Positions 32,512-41,822 of a stretch of 64,000 nucleotides of DNA are shown here, one piece after another. Below the pieces are notes generated by a model. That model was given only the letters and a program-made list of their open reading frames with translations, had not been told where the DNA came from and ran no database searches. Both the position numbers and the translations under genes were made by a program. Source of the stretch: Marinitoga piezophila KA3 (GTDB lineage Bacteria; Thermotogota; Thermotogae; Petrotogales; Petrotogaceae); contig NC_016751.1 in NCBI RefSeq assembly GCF_000255135.1, positions 1,612,001 to 1,676,000 on the forward strand, written 5' to 3'. The stretch's first letter is position 1. Every line of letters starts with the position of its first letter.

Positions 32512-33557
32512 TATTTTCCTCCCAACAACTCTACGATTTTATCTGCTATTTCATAATTTGGAAGAACAAAATCTGCATAATTTTCTTCGACAACAGCTTT
32601 AGGCATTCCATATACTACGCAGGTTTCTTTTGATTCAGCAATTATTTTTCCGCCATAATGTTTAATTTTAAATGCACCTTTTGCACCATCTTTACCCATT
32701 CCTGTTAATACTGCGGCAATTATATTTGATTTATAAATTTCTGCGGCAAGATCAAATGTAAAATCTGCAGCAGGTCTAACATTATTTATTTTATCTGATT
32801 GATCAAGGAATGTATATACCTTGCTTCCGGAAGCTTTTAAACCAAGATGGTAATTTCCAGGTGCAATATATACAGTATCTGGTTTTAATTCTTCATTGTC
32901 TTCAGCTTCTTTTACATGCAATTCGGAAATCTTATCCAATCTTTTTGCGAGAGAATTGGTAAATCCTGGAGGCATGTGCTGAACAACAACCACCGGAACA
33001 TTTATCCCTTTTGGTAAGTTAGGAATAATTGTATCTAATGATCTTGGGCCACCAGTAGAAGAAGCAATTAAAACAATCTTTTGTCCTCTTAACATTGTTG
33101 ATATTCTTGGTTTTTTAGGTTTGATCCTTCTCATAGTCATTTTAGTCACATCAACCTTTGCAGCATTTCTTATTTTTTCCAATAATTCGTCAGCAACAGT
33201 CCTGAATGTCCATGAAACGCTTCCGGCAGGTTTTTGTATAAAATCTACAGCGCCATTTTCCAGTGCTTCAATTGTAATTTCAGAATCCTTTGAAGTTAAA
33301 CTACTAACCATTATAATAGGTGTAGGTCTTTTTTTCATAATTATTTTTACAGCTTCAAGACCGTTTAATTCCGGCATTTCGACATCCATTGTAATTACAT
33401 CTGGTTTTAATTGAATAGCCTTTTCAACACCTTCAAGACCTGTTTTGGCTATTCCAACGACCTTCATATCCTTTTGTTTTTCAATAATGTCTTTTAAAAC
33501 CATTCTCATGAATCCAGAATCGTCTACTATTAATATTTTAATTACTTTATCATCCAT
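32511..33557 (-). CDS. cheB: Chemotaxis response regulator protein-glutamate methylesterase CheB
   Basis: A 348-residue protein. The receiver domain has Asp58 (VITMDVEMPE) as phosphorylation site. The methylesterase domain is about 155-348, with Ser in IASSTGGPRSLD, His in VVQHMPPGFTNSLAKRL and Asp in LTGMGKDGA as the triad. It demethylates or deamidates chemoreceptors. It sits among cell-wall and lipid genes rather than with cheR or cheA. Its start overlaps the dgkA stop by eight bases. Confidence 0.96.
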   Translation of the reverse strand: MDDKVIKILIVDDSGFMRMVLKDIIEKQKDMKVVGIAKTGLEGVEKAIQLKPDVITMDVEMPELNGLEAVKIIMKKRPTPIIMVSSLTSKDSEITIEALENGAVDFIQKPAGSVSWTFRTVADELLEKIRNAAKVDVTKMTMRRIKPKKPRISTMLRGQKIVLIASSTGGPRSLDTIIPNLPKGINVPVVVVQHMPPGFTNSLAKRLDKISELHVKEAEDNEELKPDTVYIAPGNYHLGLKASGSKVYTFLDQSDKINNVRPAADFTFDLAAEIYKSNIIAAVLTGMGKDGAKGAFKIKHYGGKIIAESKETCVVYGMPKAVVEENYADFVLPNYEIADKIVELLGGK

Positions 33558-33993
33558 TGTTATCCCTCCCTTTTTTCAGGATGCTGCCGATAATTATAAA
33601 TAAAATGAATAGTATACCTATAATTATACCATATTTGGGAGGCCAATTAAACATTTTGCCACCGAATATTACAGCTGCAACAACAATAGAAAAAGTAGCT
33701 GCGATTAATACCGCAGCTGCTCCTAAATCTTTTATAATACCAACAATTGCATTATATTCTGGATGCATTAAATCCATCATTTTTTCTACAAGTGTATTAA
33801 TTGTTTCAAGGATAAGTACCATGAATATTGCCAGAGATATCCATAGTATCTGACTTTCATCAAGATTTAATATAATAGCCAATATAAAAGCCAATAATGC
33901 AAATGTAGTTTGTATTTTGAAATTTCTTTGGGTTGTAAAAACTTCAAATAATCCCTGGATAGCAAATTTTAAACTTTTTGAAAATTTTCTCAT
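33550..33993 (-). CDS. dgkA: Diacylglycerol/undecaprenol kinase family protein
   Basis: A 147-residue integral membrane kinase. Three core helices carry the family motif ETINTLVEKMMDLMHPEYNAIVGIIKDLGAAA: catalytic Glu, then KDxGAAAV. A fourth C-terminal helix (GIIIGILFILFIIIGSIL) goes beyond the usual DgkA length. In Gram-positive-like lineages the preferred substrate is undecaprenol, which would suit its place near cell-wall genes. The start overlaps the stop of the oxidoreductase gene by one base. Confidence 0.88.
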   Translation of the reverse strand: MRKFSKSLKFAIQGLFEVFTTQRNFKIQTTFALLAFILAIILNLDESQILWISLAIFMVLILETINTLVEKMMDLMHPEYNAIVGIIKDLGAAAVLIAATFSIVVAAVIFGGKMFNWPPKYGIIIGILFILFIIIGSILKKGRDNNG

Positions 33994-34589
33994 TAAAAAC
34001 CTCTTCCTACTGAATGTCCGTTATTTTTTATTTCATATTTCTTTTCGACGAATTCATATCCAATCTTTAATGCTTTTTCATCTATTTCATAAAATCTCTC
34101 ATTAACTCTCTTTTTCATTACTTCTACTAATGTATCAAGGCTAACAATGCCACAATTTTTAGCAATTGCCCCTAAACCTATCATATTAGCAACATTTGAA
34201 TTGCCTAATTTTTCATAAGCTAATTTTGAAGCAGGAATTGGGATAATCTTTTTTGTTACCCTTGCAACAGTTTGAGGTAATGCTTTTATATATGAGCTGT
34301 CGTAGAATATGATACCATTATTTTTAACTTTTGAAAGATGAGAGAATGCAATATCATGCATTAAGTATAATACATCAAATGTTTCAGCTTTAGGGTAATC
34401 TATGGTTTCTTCAGAAAAAAGAACGTCACAAAATGATAAACCTCCCCTAACCTGAGCACCATAGTGTTGAGATTGAACAACCCAATACCCTTCTTTAACC
34501 AATGATTCAGCAAGTATTAATCCCATTAAAATATTACCCTGACCGCCCATACCGCTAATTCTTATGCTTGAAGGTTCTCTTAATTTCAT
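33993..34589 (-). CDS. 2-oxoacid:ferredoxin oxidoreductase, gamma subunit
   Basis: A 198-residue gamma/domain III protein with IRISGMGGQGNILMGLILAES and VVQSQHYGAQVRGGLSF, as in the KorC/OorC branch. That branch differs from porG above. It overlaps the beta subunit gene by four bases. The specific substrate (2-oxoglutarate or a branched-chain 2-oxoacid) cannot be fixed from sequence. Confidence 0.88.
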   Translation of the reverse strand: MKLREPSSIRISGMGGQGNILMGLILAESLVKEGYWVVQSQHYGAQVRGGLSFCDVLFSEETIDYPKAETFDVLYLMHDIAFSHLSKVKNNGIIFYDSSYIKALPQTVARVTKKIIPIPASKLAYEKLGNSNVANMIGLGAIAKNCGIVSLDTLVEVMKKRVNERFYEIDEKALKIGYEFVEKKYEIKNNGHSVGRGF

Positions 34590-35413
34590 TTAGCAACACC
34601 ACCTAATTTAGCAGAGATTTCTGCGTATAAGTCTAAATAGGTTTTTTTAGCATCATCTTTATGGAATTCTCCAATTACTATTTTTCCTTCCAATTCTTCT
34701 TTTGACATATCTTTTGCTTTGTTTATTGTAATAGCATTATTTTTAAAGTAGTCCATAAACTGTGTTGGTTTTGACATTCCATTATATCTTCCATAGTAAG
34801 TATGACAATTTGATACTATTTCAACAACAGACATACCTTTGTGTTTTATAGCATTTTCTATATATTTAACGCTTTGCATGTAATGATATACTGTACTTCT
34901 TGCAACATAGGTAGCACCAGAAGCAATAGCCATTTGAACAGGATCAAAAGAGCGCTCAACATTTCCATATGGTGCTGTTGAAGCAGTTGCTTCATGAGGA
35001 GTGGTTGGTGAATATTGACCACCTGTCATGCCGTATATTGTATTATTAAATAGTATTACTGTTAGATTCATATTTCTTCTACAGGCGTGTATAAAATGAT
35101 TTCCACCAATAGCGAGCATATCACCATCTCCACCCATTACAACAACTTCGAGATCAGGCCTTGCAAGCTTTACACCTGTAGCAAATGGAATAGCTCTTCC
35201 GTGTAATGTGTGAAGAGTATTAAAATCTAAATATCCTGTAACTCTTGAAGAACAACCAATACCAGAAACAACAGCAACCTTATTTTTATCAAGGTTTAAA
35301 TTAGCAGCTGCTTCAATAAAAGATTTCATAATTATACCATTTCCGCAGCCTGGACACCATACATTTGGAAGTCTATCTTTTCTGAGATACTGAAAATACT
35401 TTTGAGTAGGCAT
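34586..35413 (-). CDS. 2-oxoacid:ferredoxin oxidoreductase, beta subunit (TPP-binding)
   Basis: A 275-residue protein. VWCPGCGNGIIMK supplies Cys ligands to a 4Fe-4S cluster. The TPP-Mg motif is MGGDGDMLAIGGNHF, followed by NNTIYGMTGGQYSPTTP. It is the KorB/OorB type. No alpha subunit gene precedes it: the upstream neighbour is dCMP deaminase with a 14-base gap. The alpha and any ferredoxin subunit must be encoded elsewhere. Confidence 0.9.
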   Translation of the reverse strand: MPTQKYFQYLRKDRLPNVWCPGCGNGIIMKSFIEAAANLNLDKNKVAVVSGIGCSSRVTGYLDFNTLHTLHGRAIPFATGVKLARPDLEVVVMGGDGDMLAIGGNHFIHACRRNMNLTVILFNNTIYGMTGGQYSPTTPHEATASTAPYGNVERSFDPVQMAIASGATYVARSTVYHYMQSVKYIENAIKHKGMSVVEIVSNCHTYYGRYNGMSKPTQFMDYFKNNAITINKAKDMSKEELEGKIVIGEFHKDDAKKTYLDLYAEISAKLGGVAK

Positions 35414-35427
35414 GCCGCACCTCCGAT

Positions 35428-35949
35428 TTATTTTAATTGGAATAGCCTGTATTCAATATTTGAAAGTTTAAAAAATAATTTTGTTAATGAATCTGGATAA
35501 TCTCCACCATATATTACACGCTTAATACCGGCGTTTATTATAAGCCTTGCGCAAACAGAACATGGTTGATGAGTTACATATATTGTTGCACCGTCAGTTG
35601 AAATTCCGAATTTTGCTGCCTGCATTAAAGCATTTTGTTCAGCGTGTAATCCATAACATATTTCCTGATGTTCACCGCTTTTTATATTTAATTCATCTCT
35701 GATACAGGTAATTTGATCACAGTGAGGAAAACCTGATGGTGGCTGGTTGTAGCCTGTTGCCAATACGCGTTTATCCTTTACTATTACAGCTCCAACCTTT
35801 CTATGGGTACACGATGATCTCTCACTAACAAGAAAAGCTATTTTCATAAAATAAATGTCCCAATCTTCAATATTTTTCTTTTCAGGAAAACTTATTTCCA
35901 ATAATTTATTTTTTTTTATATATTCATCTACCCTATCCCTTAAACTCAT
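35428..35949 (-). CDS. dCMP deaminase (ComEB-like)
   Basis: A 173-residue zinc deaminase. LHAEQNALMQ carries the Zn His and catalytic Glu, and THQPCSVCARLIINAG the PCxxC Zn ligands. TGYNQPPSGFPHC and the CTHRKVGAV region match dCMP deaminases. It makes dUMP for thymidylate synthesis. The start overlaps the hemW stop by four bases. Confidence 0.92.
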   Translation of the reverse strand: MSLRDRVDEYIKKNKLLEISFPEKKNIEDWDIYFMKIAFLVSERSSCTHRKVGAVIVKDKRVLATGYNQPPSGFPHCDQITCIRDELNIKSGEHQEICYGLHAEQNALMQAAKFGISTDGATIYVTHQPCSVCARLIINAGIKRVIYGGDYPDSLTKLFFKLSNIEYRLFQLK

Positions 35950-37100
35950 AATATATTTTCCCTCACTTCCAGTATTTTTTCAAATACCATTTTAGATAAA
36001 TCCAGGCCTTTTTCGTTTAATCTGACGTAATCATCAACAATAATCATATCAGATACCTCAGTACTCAAATTTTTGATGAATTTTAAAAATAAATCTCCGT
36101 ATTTTTTTTCTAAATTTTTAACGCTTATTCCTTTTATAAGTCTTAATCCCATAAATAATTCTTCTGTTAATTCATTTAAAGGTTCATTTTGAACATAATA
36201 ATCATATGGAATTTCATTGTTTGCTAATTTTTCCATATAGTCTTTCAATATCCATGTTTTTGTATATCTTATATTGCCAATATGACCACCGGCAGAAATT
36301 CCAAAACCATGATAATTTTCGTTATTCCAGTATTTTAGATTATGTTTACATTCAAAATTATTTTTTGCCCAATTGGAAATTTCATAACGTTGATAACCTA
36401 CTTTTGAAAGTTCAGAAATAACAAAATCATAACCTTCTTCTATAAATGCATCATCAGGTAATGAAAGTTTTCCTTTGTTTAGTAAACTCCGAAGTGGAGT
36501 TTCATGATCGCTATCAAAAATATAATATGAGACATGATCAGGCTGCATTTTTTCTATATATTTAATATTTTCTTCTAAACTTTTCCAGTTATCTCCTGGT
36601 AATCCTAAGATAAAATCAAAATTTATATTTGAAAAATACCTTCTAGCAAGATAATACTTTTCCTGTATAACTTCGTTGTTGTATTTTCTATTCATTCTTT
36701 TTAAGATTTCATTATCAAAAGTTTGCACACCAATACTCAGTCTATTTATACCAAGTGAGAAATATGTATGTAATAATTCTTCAGTAAGAATTTCAGGATT
36801 GCTTTCAATAGTTATTTCGTCAGGTTGAAAATTGAAAGAATCTGATAATTTTTTAAATAATTTTTCTATATTTTTTATATCAACATAAGTAGGTGTTCCA
36901 CCGCCTAAAAAAAGAGTTTCGATTTTCAGATTTTTGTCCTTATATAAATCTATTTCCTTAAAAAGCGATTCAAAATATCTATCCTGAATATTTAAATTTG
37001 TTGTCATGGGATAATCACAATATAAACATTTTGATTTGCAAAATGGAATATGTATATATAATCCAATTTTATTAGTATTCAATGAAGAAACACCATCCAT
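35946..37100 (-). CDS. hemW: HemW-like radical SAM protein (heme chaperone)
   Basis: A 384-residue radical SAM protein. GLYIHIPFCKSKCLYCDY gives the CxxxCxxC cluster motif near residues 19-26. The residue pattern after the third Cys is of HemW type; the fourth Cys of true coproporphyrinogen dehydrogenase HemN is missing. LFLGGGTPTY and ESNPEILTEELL follow, and a HemN_C region is present. It overlaps the upstream secreted-protein gene by 29 bases, so translation is probably coupled. Confidence 0.9.
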   Translation of the reverse strand: MDGVSSLNTNKIGLYIHIPFCKSKCLYCDYPMTTNLNIQDRYFESLFKEIDLYKDKNLKIETLFLGGGTPTYVDIKNIEKLFKKLSDSFNFQPDEITIESNPEILTEELLHTYFSLGINRLSIGVQTFDNEILKRMNRKYNNEVIQEKYYLARRYFSNINFDFILGLPGDNWKSLEENIKYIEKMQPDHVSYYIFDSDHETPLRSLLNKGKLSLPDDAFIEEGYDFVISELSKVGYQRYEISNWAKNNFECKHNLKYWNNENYHGFGISAGGHIGNIRYTKTWILKDYMEKLANNEIPYDYYVQNEPLNELTEELFMGLRLIKGISVKNLEKKYGDLFLKFIKNLSTEVSDMIIVDDYVRLNEKGLDLSKMVFEKILEVRENIL

Positions 37101-37911
37101 TATTGGTTATTATTATGCTTAAAGGATTTTTAATATCGTTTTTGCTTAGATACAATAAGAACCCAGCATCTTCGGACATCTTCATCTGCATGCCAATATA
37201 ATATTCGCTTTTATCTATTTTAAATGGTGATTGAAATGTGAAATAAGGATAATAATTATTTTCAGAATATAAAACTCCGTATCCCCAAAATCCAGAAAAA
37301 TACTTGTTTTCTAATATTCCAACAGGTAAACTCAGCGAAATACCTAAAGAGGATTCACCTAGAATAAAAGGTATTTTCATGTATCTTTGTGCATATACTG
37401 AGTAATTTGACACAGAAAAATCTGTATTTTTATATTTGAAACTATTTGAATATGTGGTGAGCTTTAATATAGTAGCTGCTAATATGTTAGAAGAAGAAAG
37501 ATTACGTGTTTCACTTCCGTTTTTAAATACTGAATTGTATGAATATGAGAAGCTTTTCATTGCCAGTTGATTGGAGTATTTTTTTATAGAATAAAAAATT
37601 TCTGGAGAATTGTTTTCTATATCGTATTTTATTCCAAAATCAAAAATTCTTTCGCCGATTTTTAATTTTATTTTTTTAAAGAATATTTTTTGATATGTAT
37701 AAAATTCTTTGGAGCCAGTATAATATGTTCCAAGTGTTGGAAAGTGTAAATCGTAAGAGAATGGATATTTTCCTGATATTCCAAGATTTTGATTTTTAGT
37801 ACTCCAAAACGGTATTTTTAATTCGAGATAATTATTGGTTATTTCATAATTAATGGAAAATGAAGTGATAAATAACAATAGTAAAAGAGAGATTAAAATA
37901 TTTTTTTTCAT
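37072..37911 (-). CDS. Secreted protein of unknown function (279 aa)
   Basis: The ATG at 37909-37911 follows AGGAGG. The signal peptide is KKNILISLLLLLFITSFS. The mature part is almost all beta-strand-like, rich in Tyr, Phe, Ser and Asn, and ends in an aromatic strand (GWCFFIEY). This is the look of an outer-membrane or toga-associated barrel. No known family is recognised. It has its own promoter (TGATATAAT at 37959-37967) and overlaps hemW at the 3' end. Confidence 0.7.
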   Translation of the reverse strand: MKKNILISLLLLLFITSFSINYEITNNYLELKIPFWSTKNQNLGISGKYPFSYDLHFPTLGTYYTGSKEFYTYQKIFFKKIKLKIGERIFDFGIKYDIENNSPEIFYSIKKYSNQLAMKSFSYSYNSVFKNGSETRNLSSSNILAATILKLTTYSNSFKYKNTDFSVSNYSVYAQRYMKIPFILGESSLGISLSLPVGILENKYFSGFWGYGVLYSENNYYPYFTFQSPFKIDKSEYYIGMQMKMSEDAGFLLYLSKNDIKNPLSIIITNNGWCFFIEY

Positions 37912-37958
37912 GAGGCACCTCCTGATATAATAAATTTTAAAATTCTCCACCAAGAAGA

Positions 37959-37967
37959 ATTATATCA
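37959..37967 (-). promoter_or_regulatory. Extended -10 promoter of the secreted-protein/hemW operon
   Basis: The minus strand reads TGATATAAT about 48 bases before the ATG. It is divergent from the lepA promoter 44 bases away. Confidence 0.6.
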
Positions 37968-38007
37968 CAATTTTAATTTTCATATTAGCAAATTTGAAAA
38001 ACTTTTC

Positions 38008-38016
38008 TGATATAAT
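38008..38016 (+). promoter_or_regulatory. Extended -10 promoter of lepA
   Basis: TGATATAAT lies 41 bases before the lepA ATG. TTGAAA upstream is too close to serve as a -35, so the extended -10 is likely the main contact. Confidence 0.6.
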
Positions 38017-38056
38017 ATAGAAAATTTTCATTGTTGTAATAGACGGAGGTGAAGTT

Positions 38057-39877
38057 ATGTATAATCCTGAATTGATAAGAAATATCAGTATTATAGCGCA
38101 TATAGATCATGGTAAAACAACATTGGTTGATAGAATACTTGAAATAACAAAAAGCATTGATAATCGTAAAATGCATGACCAATATCTTGATATGATGGAT
38201 ATTGAACAGGAAAGAGGTATTACAATAAAAGCACAACCTGTTAAAATTATGTATCCAGCTAAAGATGGAAATACCTATGAAATAAATATTATAGATACAC
38301 CGGGGCATGTTGATTTTACATATGAGGTTTCAAGAAGTCTTGCAGCATGTGAAGGAGCAGTGTTGCTCGTTGATGCATCTCAGGGGGTAGAAGCACAAAC
38401 AGTTGCAAATACATATCTTGCAATAGAAAATGATCTTGAAATTATTCCTGCGGTCAATAAAATCGATTTGCCAAATGCCAATGTTGAAGAGACATTGGCT
38501 GAAATAGAAGATTTAATAGGTATTTCAGCAGATGACGCGTTAAAGGTGTCCGGAAAAACAGGTGAAGGTGTTGAAGAGCTACTTGAAGAGATTATAAAGA
38601 GAATTCCAGCTCCTACCTCCAAAGGAACAAGTGAAGATAAGTTAAAGGCTTTGATATTTGATGCAAAGTATGATAAATATAGAGGAGTAATCATATATAC
38701 GAGAATATATGGAGGAACAGTTAAAACTGGCGATAAAATAATGACTATGTCAAATAAAGAAACATATGAAGTTGTTGAAGTTGGAATATTCCATCCCGAA
38801 ATGCAAAAAACAGATTCATTATCTGCTGGTGAAGTTGGATATATAATCGCAGGAATCAAAGAGGTTGAGCTTGCACGTGTAGGTGATACCATAACAAGTG
38901 CAACAGATCCAATAGATGAACCATTGCCAGGATATAAAGAAGTGAAACCTATGGTATATGCCGGTATATATCCTGGTGTTCCAGATTATTATGAAGAATT
39001 AAGAAAAGCGCTTGATAAACTAAAATTAAATGACGCTGCTTTAACCTTTAATCCTGAACATTCACCTGCGCTTGGATTTGGTTTTAGATGTGGTTTTCTT
39101 GGATTATTACATATGGATGTTGTAAGAGAAAGAATAGAAAGAGAATTTGAATTAGCCATTATATTAACAGCTCCAAATGTTGTTTATAAGGCTAAATTGA
39201 AAAATGGCGAAGAAATAGAAATTCATGATCCAACACAATTTCCTGATCAGGATTTATTGGAAGAAGTATATGAACCATATGTAAAACTTGATATTATTAC
39301 ACCAACAGAATATATGGGCGGTTTAATGGGTGTAGTTCAAAATGAAAAACGAGGAGAATTTGTTTCTGTATCAAATGCTGGTAAAGATAGGGTAGTTATG
39401 CATTTTGAAGTTCCACTTGGCGAAATAATCTTTGATTTCTTTGATAGAATGAAAGCGATTAGCCGCGGATATGCTTCAATGGATTATGAATTAATAGGAT
39501 TTAGAAAATCTGATTTATTAAAGGTTACAATACTTGTTAATAGAGAGCCAGTTGAAGCGTTGTCGTTTATTGCACATAGAAGTAAATTATATGAAATGTC
39601 GAAGAAAATGGTAGAAAAATTAAAGGATCTCATCCCAAAACATCAGTTTGAAATTCCAATACAGGCAAAAGCAGATGGAAGAATTATTGCAAGATCCACA
39701 ATTAAAGCATATAGGAAAGATGTTCTTGCAAAGTGTTATGGTGGAGATATAACAAGAAAGATGAAATTGCTTGAAAAACAAAAAGAAGGTAAGAAAAGAA
39801 TGCGCCAAATTGGTAGGGTAACAATACCTCAAAATGCATTTCTTGCAATTTTGAAAATAAATGAGGAAGAAAAATAA
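38057..39877 (+). CDS. lepA: Elongation factor 4 (LepA)
   Basis: A 606-residue translational GTPase. It has IAHIDHGKTTLVDR (G1), ERGITIKAQ (G2), DTPGHVDF (G3), NKIDLP (G4) and the LepA-specific C-terminal domain with AKCYGGDITRKMKLLEKQKEGKKRM. It acts on stalled ribosomes or during initiation under stress. GGAGGTG lies eight bases before the ATG. It is a single-gene unit with its own terminator. Confidence 0.97.
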   Translation: MYNPELIRNISIIAHIDHGKTTLVDRILEITKSIDNRKMHDQYLDMMDIEQERGITIKAQPVKIMYPAKDGNTYEINIIDTPGHVDFTYEVSRSLAACEGAVLLVDASQGVEAQTVANTYLAIENDLEIIPAVNKIDLPNANVEETLAEIEDLIGISADDALKVSGKTGEGVEELLEEIIKRIPAPTSKGTSEDKLKALIFDAKYDKYRGVIIYTRIYGGTVKTGDKIMTMSNKETYEVVEVGIFHPEMQKTDSLSAGEVGYIIAGIKEVELARVGDTITSATDPIDEPLPGYKEVKPMVYAGIYPGVPDYYEELRKALDKLKLNDAALTFNPEHSPALGFGFRCGFLGLLHMDVVRERIEREFELAIILTAPNVVYKAKLKNGEEIEIHDPTQFPDQDLLEEVYEPYVKLDIITPTEYMGGLMGVVQNEKRGEFVSVSNAGKDRVVMHFEVPLGEIIFDFFDRMKAISRGYASMDYELIGFRKSDLLKVTILVNREPVEALSFIAHRSKLYEMSKKMVEKLKDLIPKHQFEIPIQAKADGRIIARSTIKAYRKDVLAKCYGGDITRKMKLLEKQKEGKKRMRQIGRVTIPQNAFLAILKINEEEK

Positions 39878-39881
39878 ATTT

Positions 39882-39907
39882 TCCCCCTTCAGGATAATGA
39901 AGGGGGA
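39882..39907. terminator. Bidirectional terminator between lepA and the S41 protease gene
   Basis: A 10-bp GC-rich stem (39882-39891 with 39898-39907) and GGATAA loop with T6 on the plus side. The S41 gene stop (39889-39891) lies inside the stem. Confidence 0.88.
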
Positions 39908-41052
39908 TTTTTTAAACAAATATCAATAGCTTTTTCTAATAAAAGATCTTCTTCTGGTTCTCTGATATTTTCATATATTATACCAAAATCAGGATCTTCG
40001 ATTTTTATGTTTGGTTCAAAACCTTTTCCTGAAATATTTTCGCCATTTAAAGATATATATTGTCCTACAGGTATTATTATTTTTCTATTTTCATCAAGAG
40101 AAAATGTATTTAAAATTTCAGATTTTCCATAAGTTCTTTCGCCAATAACAGTTGCAAGGTTATTATCCCTGAGATATAATCCAACCAATTCAGAAGCTGA
40201 AGCGCTAAATCTGTTTACAATTACAACTATTTTTTTATTATTTAATTCTTTTCTGTATTTGATATTTTGAATTCGACTGAGCATATAATAATTATTTTTA
40301 AGTTTTATATTATAAAATACATTTTGAGGAGATAAAAGCGAAAGGACTTTTTGAGCTTCATTTAAAGAACCACCATGATTATTTCTTAAGTCAATAATTA
40401 TATTGTCGATTTTTCTTTCAATTGCAAGATTAATATAATCATTAAATCCTTCAAATAATCCTTCACCAAAATAGTTTATTTTTATTATCAAAAATTTTTT
40501 TTCTTTTTCTTTAATGACCTTTGTATCCATCATTTTATAAAAACCCGTCCTTTTTGAAAAGGAAATGTTAAATGTTTCTCGATTTTTGTTTAAAACAGTT
40601 ATTGTAAAATTTTCCGTGTTTTCGAATGAGGGAATATCATCTCTTCTAACATCTTTGCCGTTAATTGCTATTATATAATCTCCTGAACGCAAACCTTCTT
40701 TATAAACCTTTGAACCGAAAAAGACCTCTGATACCTCTACTGCCTGTTTTTTAAAATTATATTTTCCTGTAAAACCCAGTTTATATGCATAATCTGATGC
40801 GAGATCAACATAATCTTTATTGGATTTTATAAAATCGCTATATTTTGTATGAAGTCCCTGTATAGCATTATATAACATATCGTCAATTTCTTCATCTGTT
40901 AATTCTGGATAGTAGTTGTTTTTTATGCAATTGTACATTTTTCCAAATATATTAGATTCATGTAGTTTAAGTTTATATTCTGTATTTAGCCATATAAGGT
41001 AGAATATTGCAGCAACGATTAAAAGATTTAAAATAAATTTTGTTTTTCCCAT
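39889..41052 (-). CDS. S41-family C-terminal processing peptidase (CtpA-like)
   Basis: A 387-residue exported serine protease with an N-terminal membrane anchor (about 5-23) and a PDZ domain (about 85-150, GLRSGDYIIAINGKDV). The S41 core has IIDLRNNHGGSLNEA, catalytic Ser in VNRFSASASELVG and Lys in GERTYGKSE. It cuts C-termini of envelope proteins. It starts 21 bases after the upstream membrane-protein gene. Confidence 0.92.
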   Translation of the reverse strand: MGKTKFILNLLIVAAIFYLIWLNTEYKLKLHESNIFGKMYNCIKNNYYPELTDEEIDDMLYNAIQGLHTKYSDFIKSNKDYVDLASDYAYKLGFTGKYNFKKQAVEVSEVFFGSKVYKEGLRSGDYIIAINGKDVRRDDIPSFENTENFTITVLNKNRETFNISFSKRTGFYKMMDTKVIKEKEKKFLIIKINYFGEGLFEGFNDYINLAIERKIDNIIIDLRNNHGGSLNEAQKVLSLLSPQNVFYNIKLKNNYYMLSRIQNIKYRKELNNKKIVVIVNRFSASASELVGLYLRDNNLATVIGERTYGKSEILNTFSLDENRKIIIPVGQYISLNGENISGKGFEPNIKIEDPDFGIIYENIREPEEDLLLEKAIDICLKNPPSLS

Positions 41053-41073
41053 AGTATTCCTCCTTGTAAAAGA

Positions 41074-41676
41074 TTATAGTAAATAAATAATAAGTGCCCA
41101 ATAAATATGATCGGATCTTTTTATAATATAATACATCAAAAGAAAAAATACAAAGGAATATATATATCCTGTGAATAAAACATTATTAAATGAAAAATAA
41201 AATGAACTGTTTGTAAGTTTCAATCCATTTACAAATAATGATGCAAAGAAAGCTATTAAGAATGGTGATATAATACTGTCTGGATATGCATGTTCCATAT
41301 CATCACGTAATTTTATACATAGAAAATAAATTAGGATAATTGCAAAAATAATAGAGGATTTGTTATAAAAAACATATATGTTATATTTAATATTATGTAA
41401 AACATGAATTAGCGTTAATGCCAATATCAGCAAAAGCAATTTCGTATCCTTAAAATTTTCTAGTACGCTGTTGATATCTATTCTAAGAAAATATAAATCA
41501 TCTTCTTTAGTAAATGAGATTATGCTTTTAAAGAGTATATATATTGTAATAAAATTCAAAATGCCATTTCCATAAGGAAGACGCATATATAATGCAATAT
41601 TTGAATACAAAACCATAAGAAAAATAGCAAAGAAGTAAAAAATATCTTTTTTTTCATTTGAATCATAAAATTCCAC
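41074..41676 (-). CDS. Polytopic membrane protein of unknown function (200 aa)
   Basis: About six hydrophobic helices with short charged loops and no motif I recognise. The GTG start has GGAGG six bases upstream. An ATG two bases earlier is out of frame and short. It has a TGATATAAT promoter at 41729-41737 and is upstream of the S41 protease gene in the same unit, so it could assist or be a target of that protease; this is a guess from position only. Confidence 0.65.
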   Translation of the reverse strand: MEFYDSNEKKDIFYFFAIFLMVLYSNIALYMRLPYGNGILNFITIYILFKSIISFTKEDDLYFLRIDINSVLENFKDTKLLLLILALTLIHVLHNIKYNIYVFYNKSSIIFAIILIYFLCIKLRDDMEHAYPDSIISPFLIAFFASLFVNGLKLTNSSFYFSFNNVLFTGYIYSFVFFLLMYYIIKRSDHIYWALIIYLL

Positions 41677-41728
41677 ATTTTCCCTCCTTTTTTGTTAATA
41701 AATTATATTTTTAACAAACTTGTACAAT

Positions 41729-41737
41729 ATTATATCA
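41729..41737 (-). promoter_or_regulatory. Extended -10 promoter of the membrane protein/S41 operon
   Basis: The minus strand reads TGATATAAT, about 52 bases before the GTG start. Confidence 0.55.
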
Positions 41738-41759
41738 AAAAAAAATATCTTTTTCAATA

Positions 41760-41798
41760 AAAAAATCCTGAGAGTTGTTAATTCTCTCAGGATTTTTT
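41760..41798. terminator. Terminator after ribF
   Basis: A 10-bp stem ATCCTGAGAG (41765-41774) pairs with 41784-41793, with A6 on the left and T6 on the right, so it can work in both directions. It lies just downstream of the minus-strand ribF stop. Confidence 0.85.
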
Positions 41799-41822
41799 AT
41801 AATAATCAATAGTTAAGAAATT

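Noticed and set aside
35946-37100. True oxygen-independent coproporphyrinogen III dehydrogenase (HemN)
   Set aside because: The fourth Cys of HemN after CxxxCxxC is missing, which fits HemW instead.
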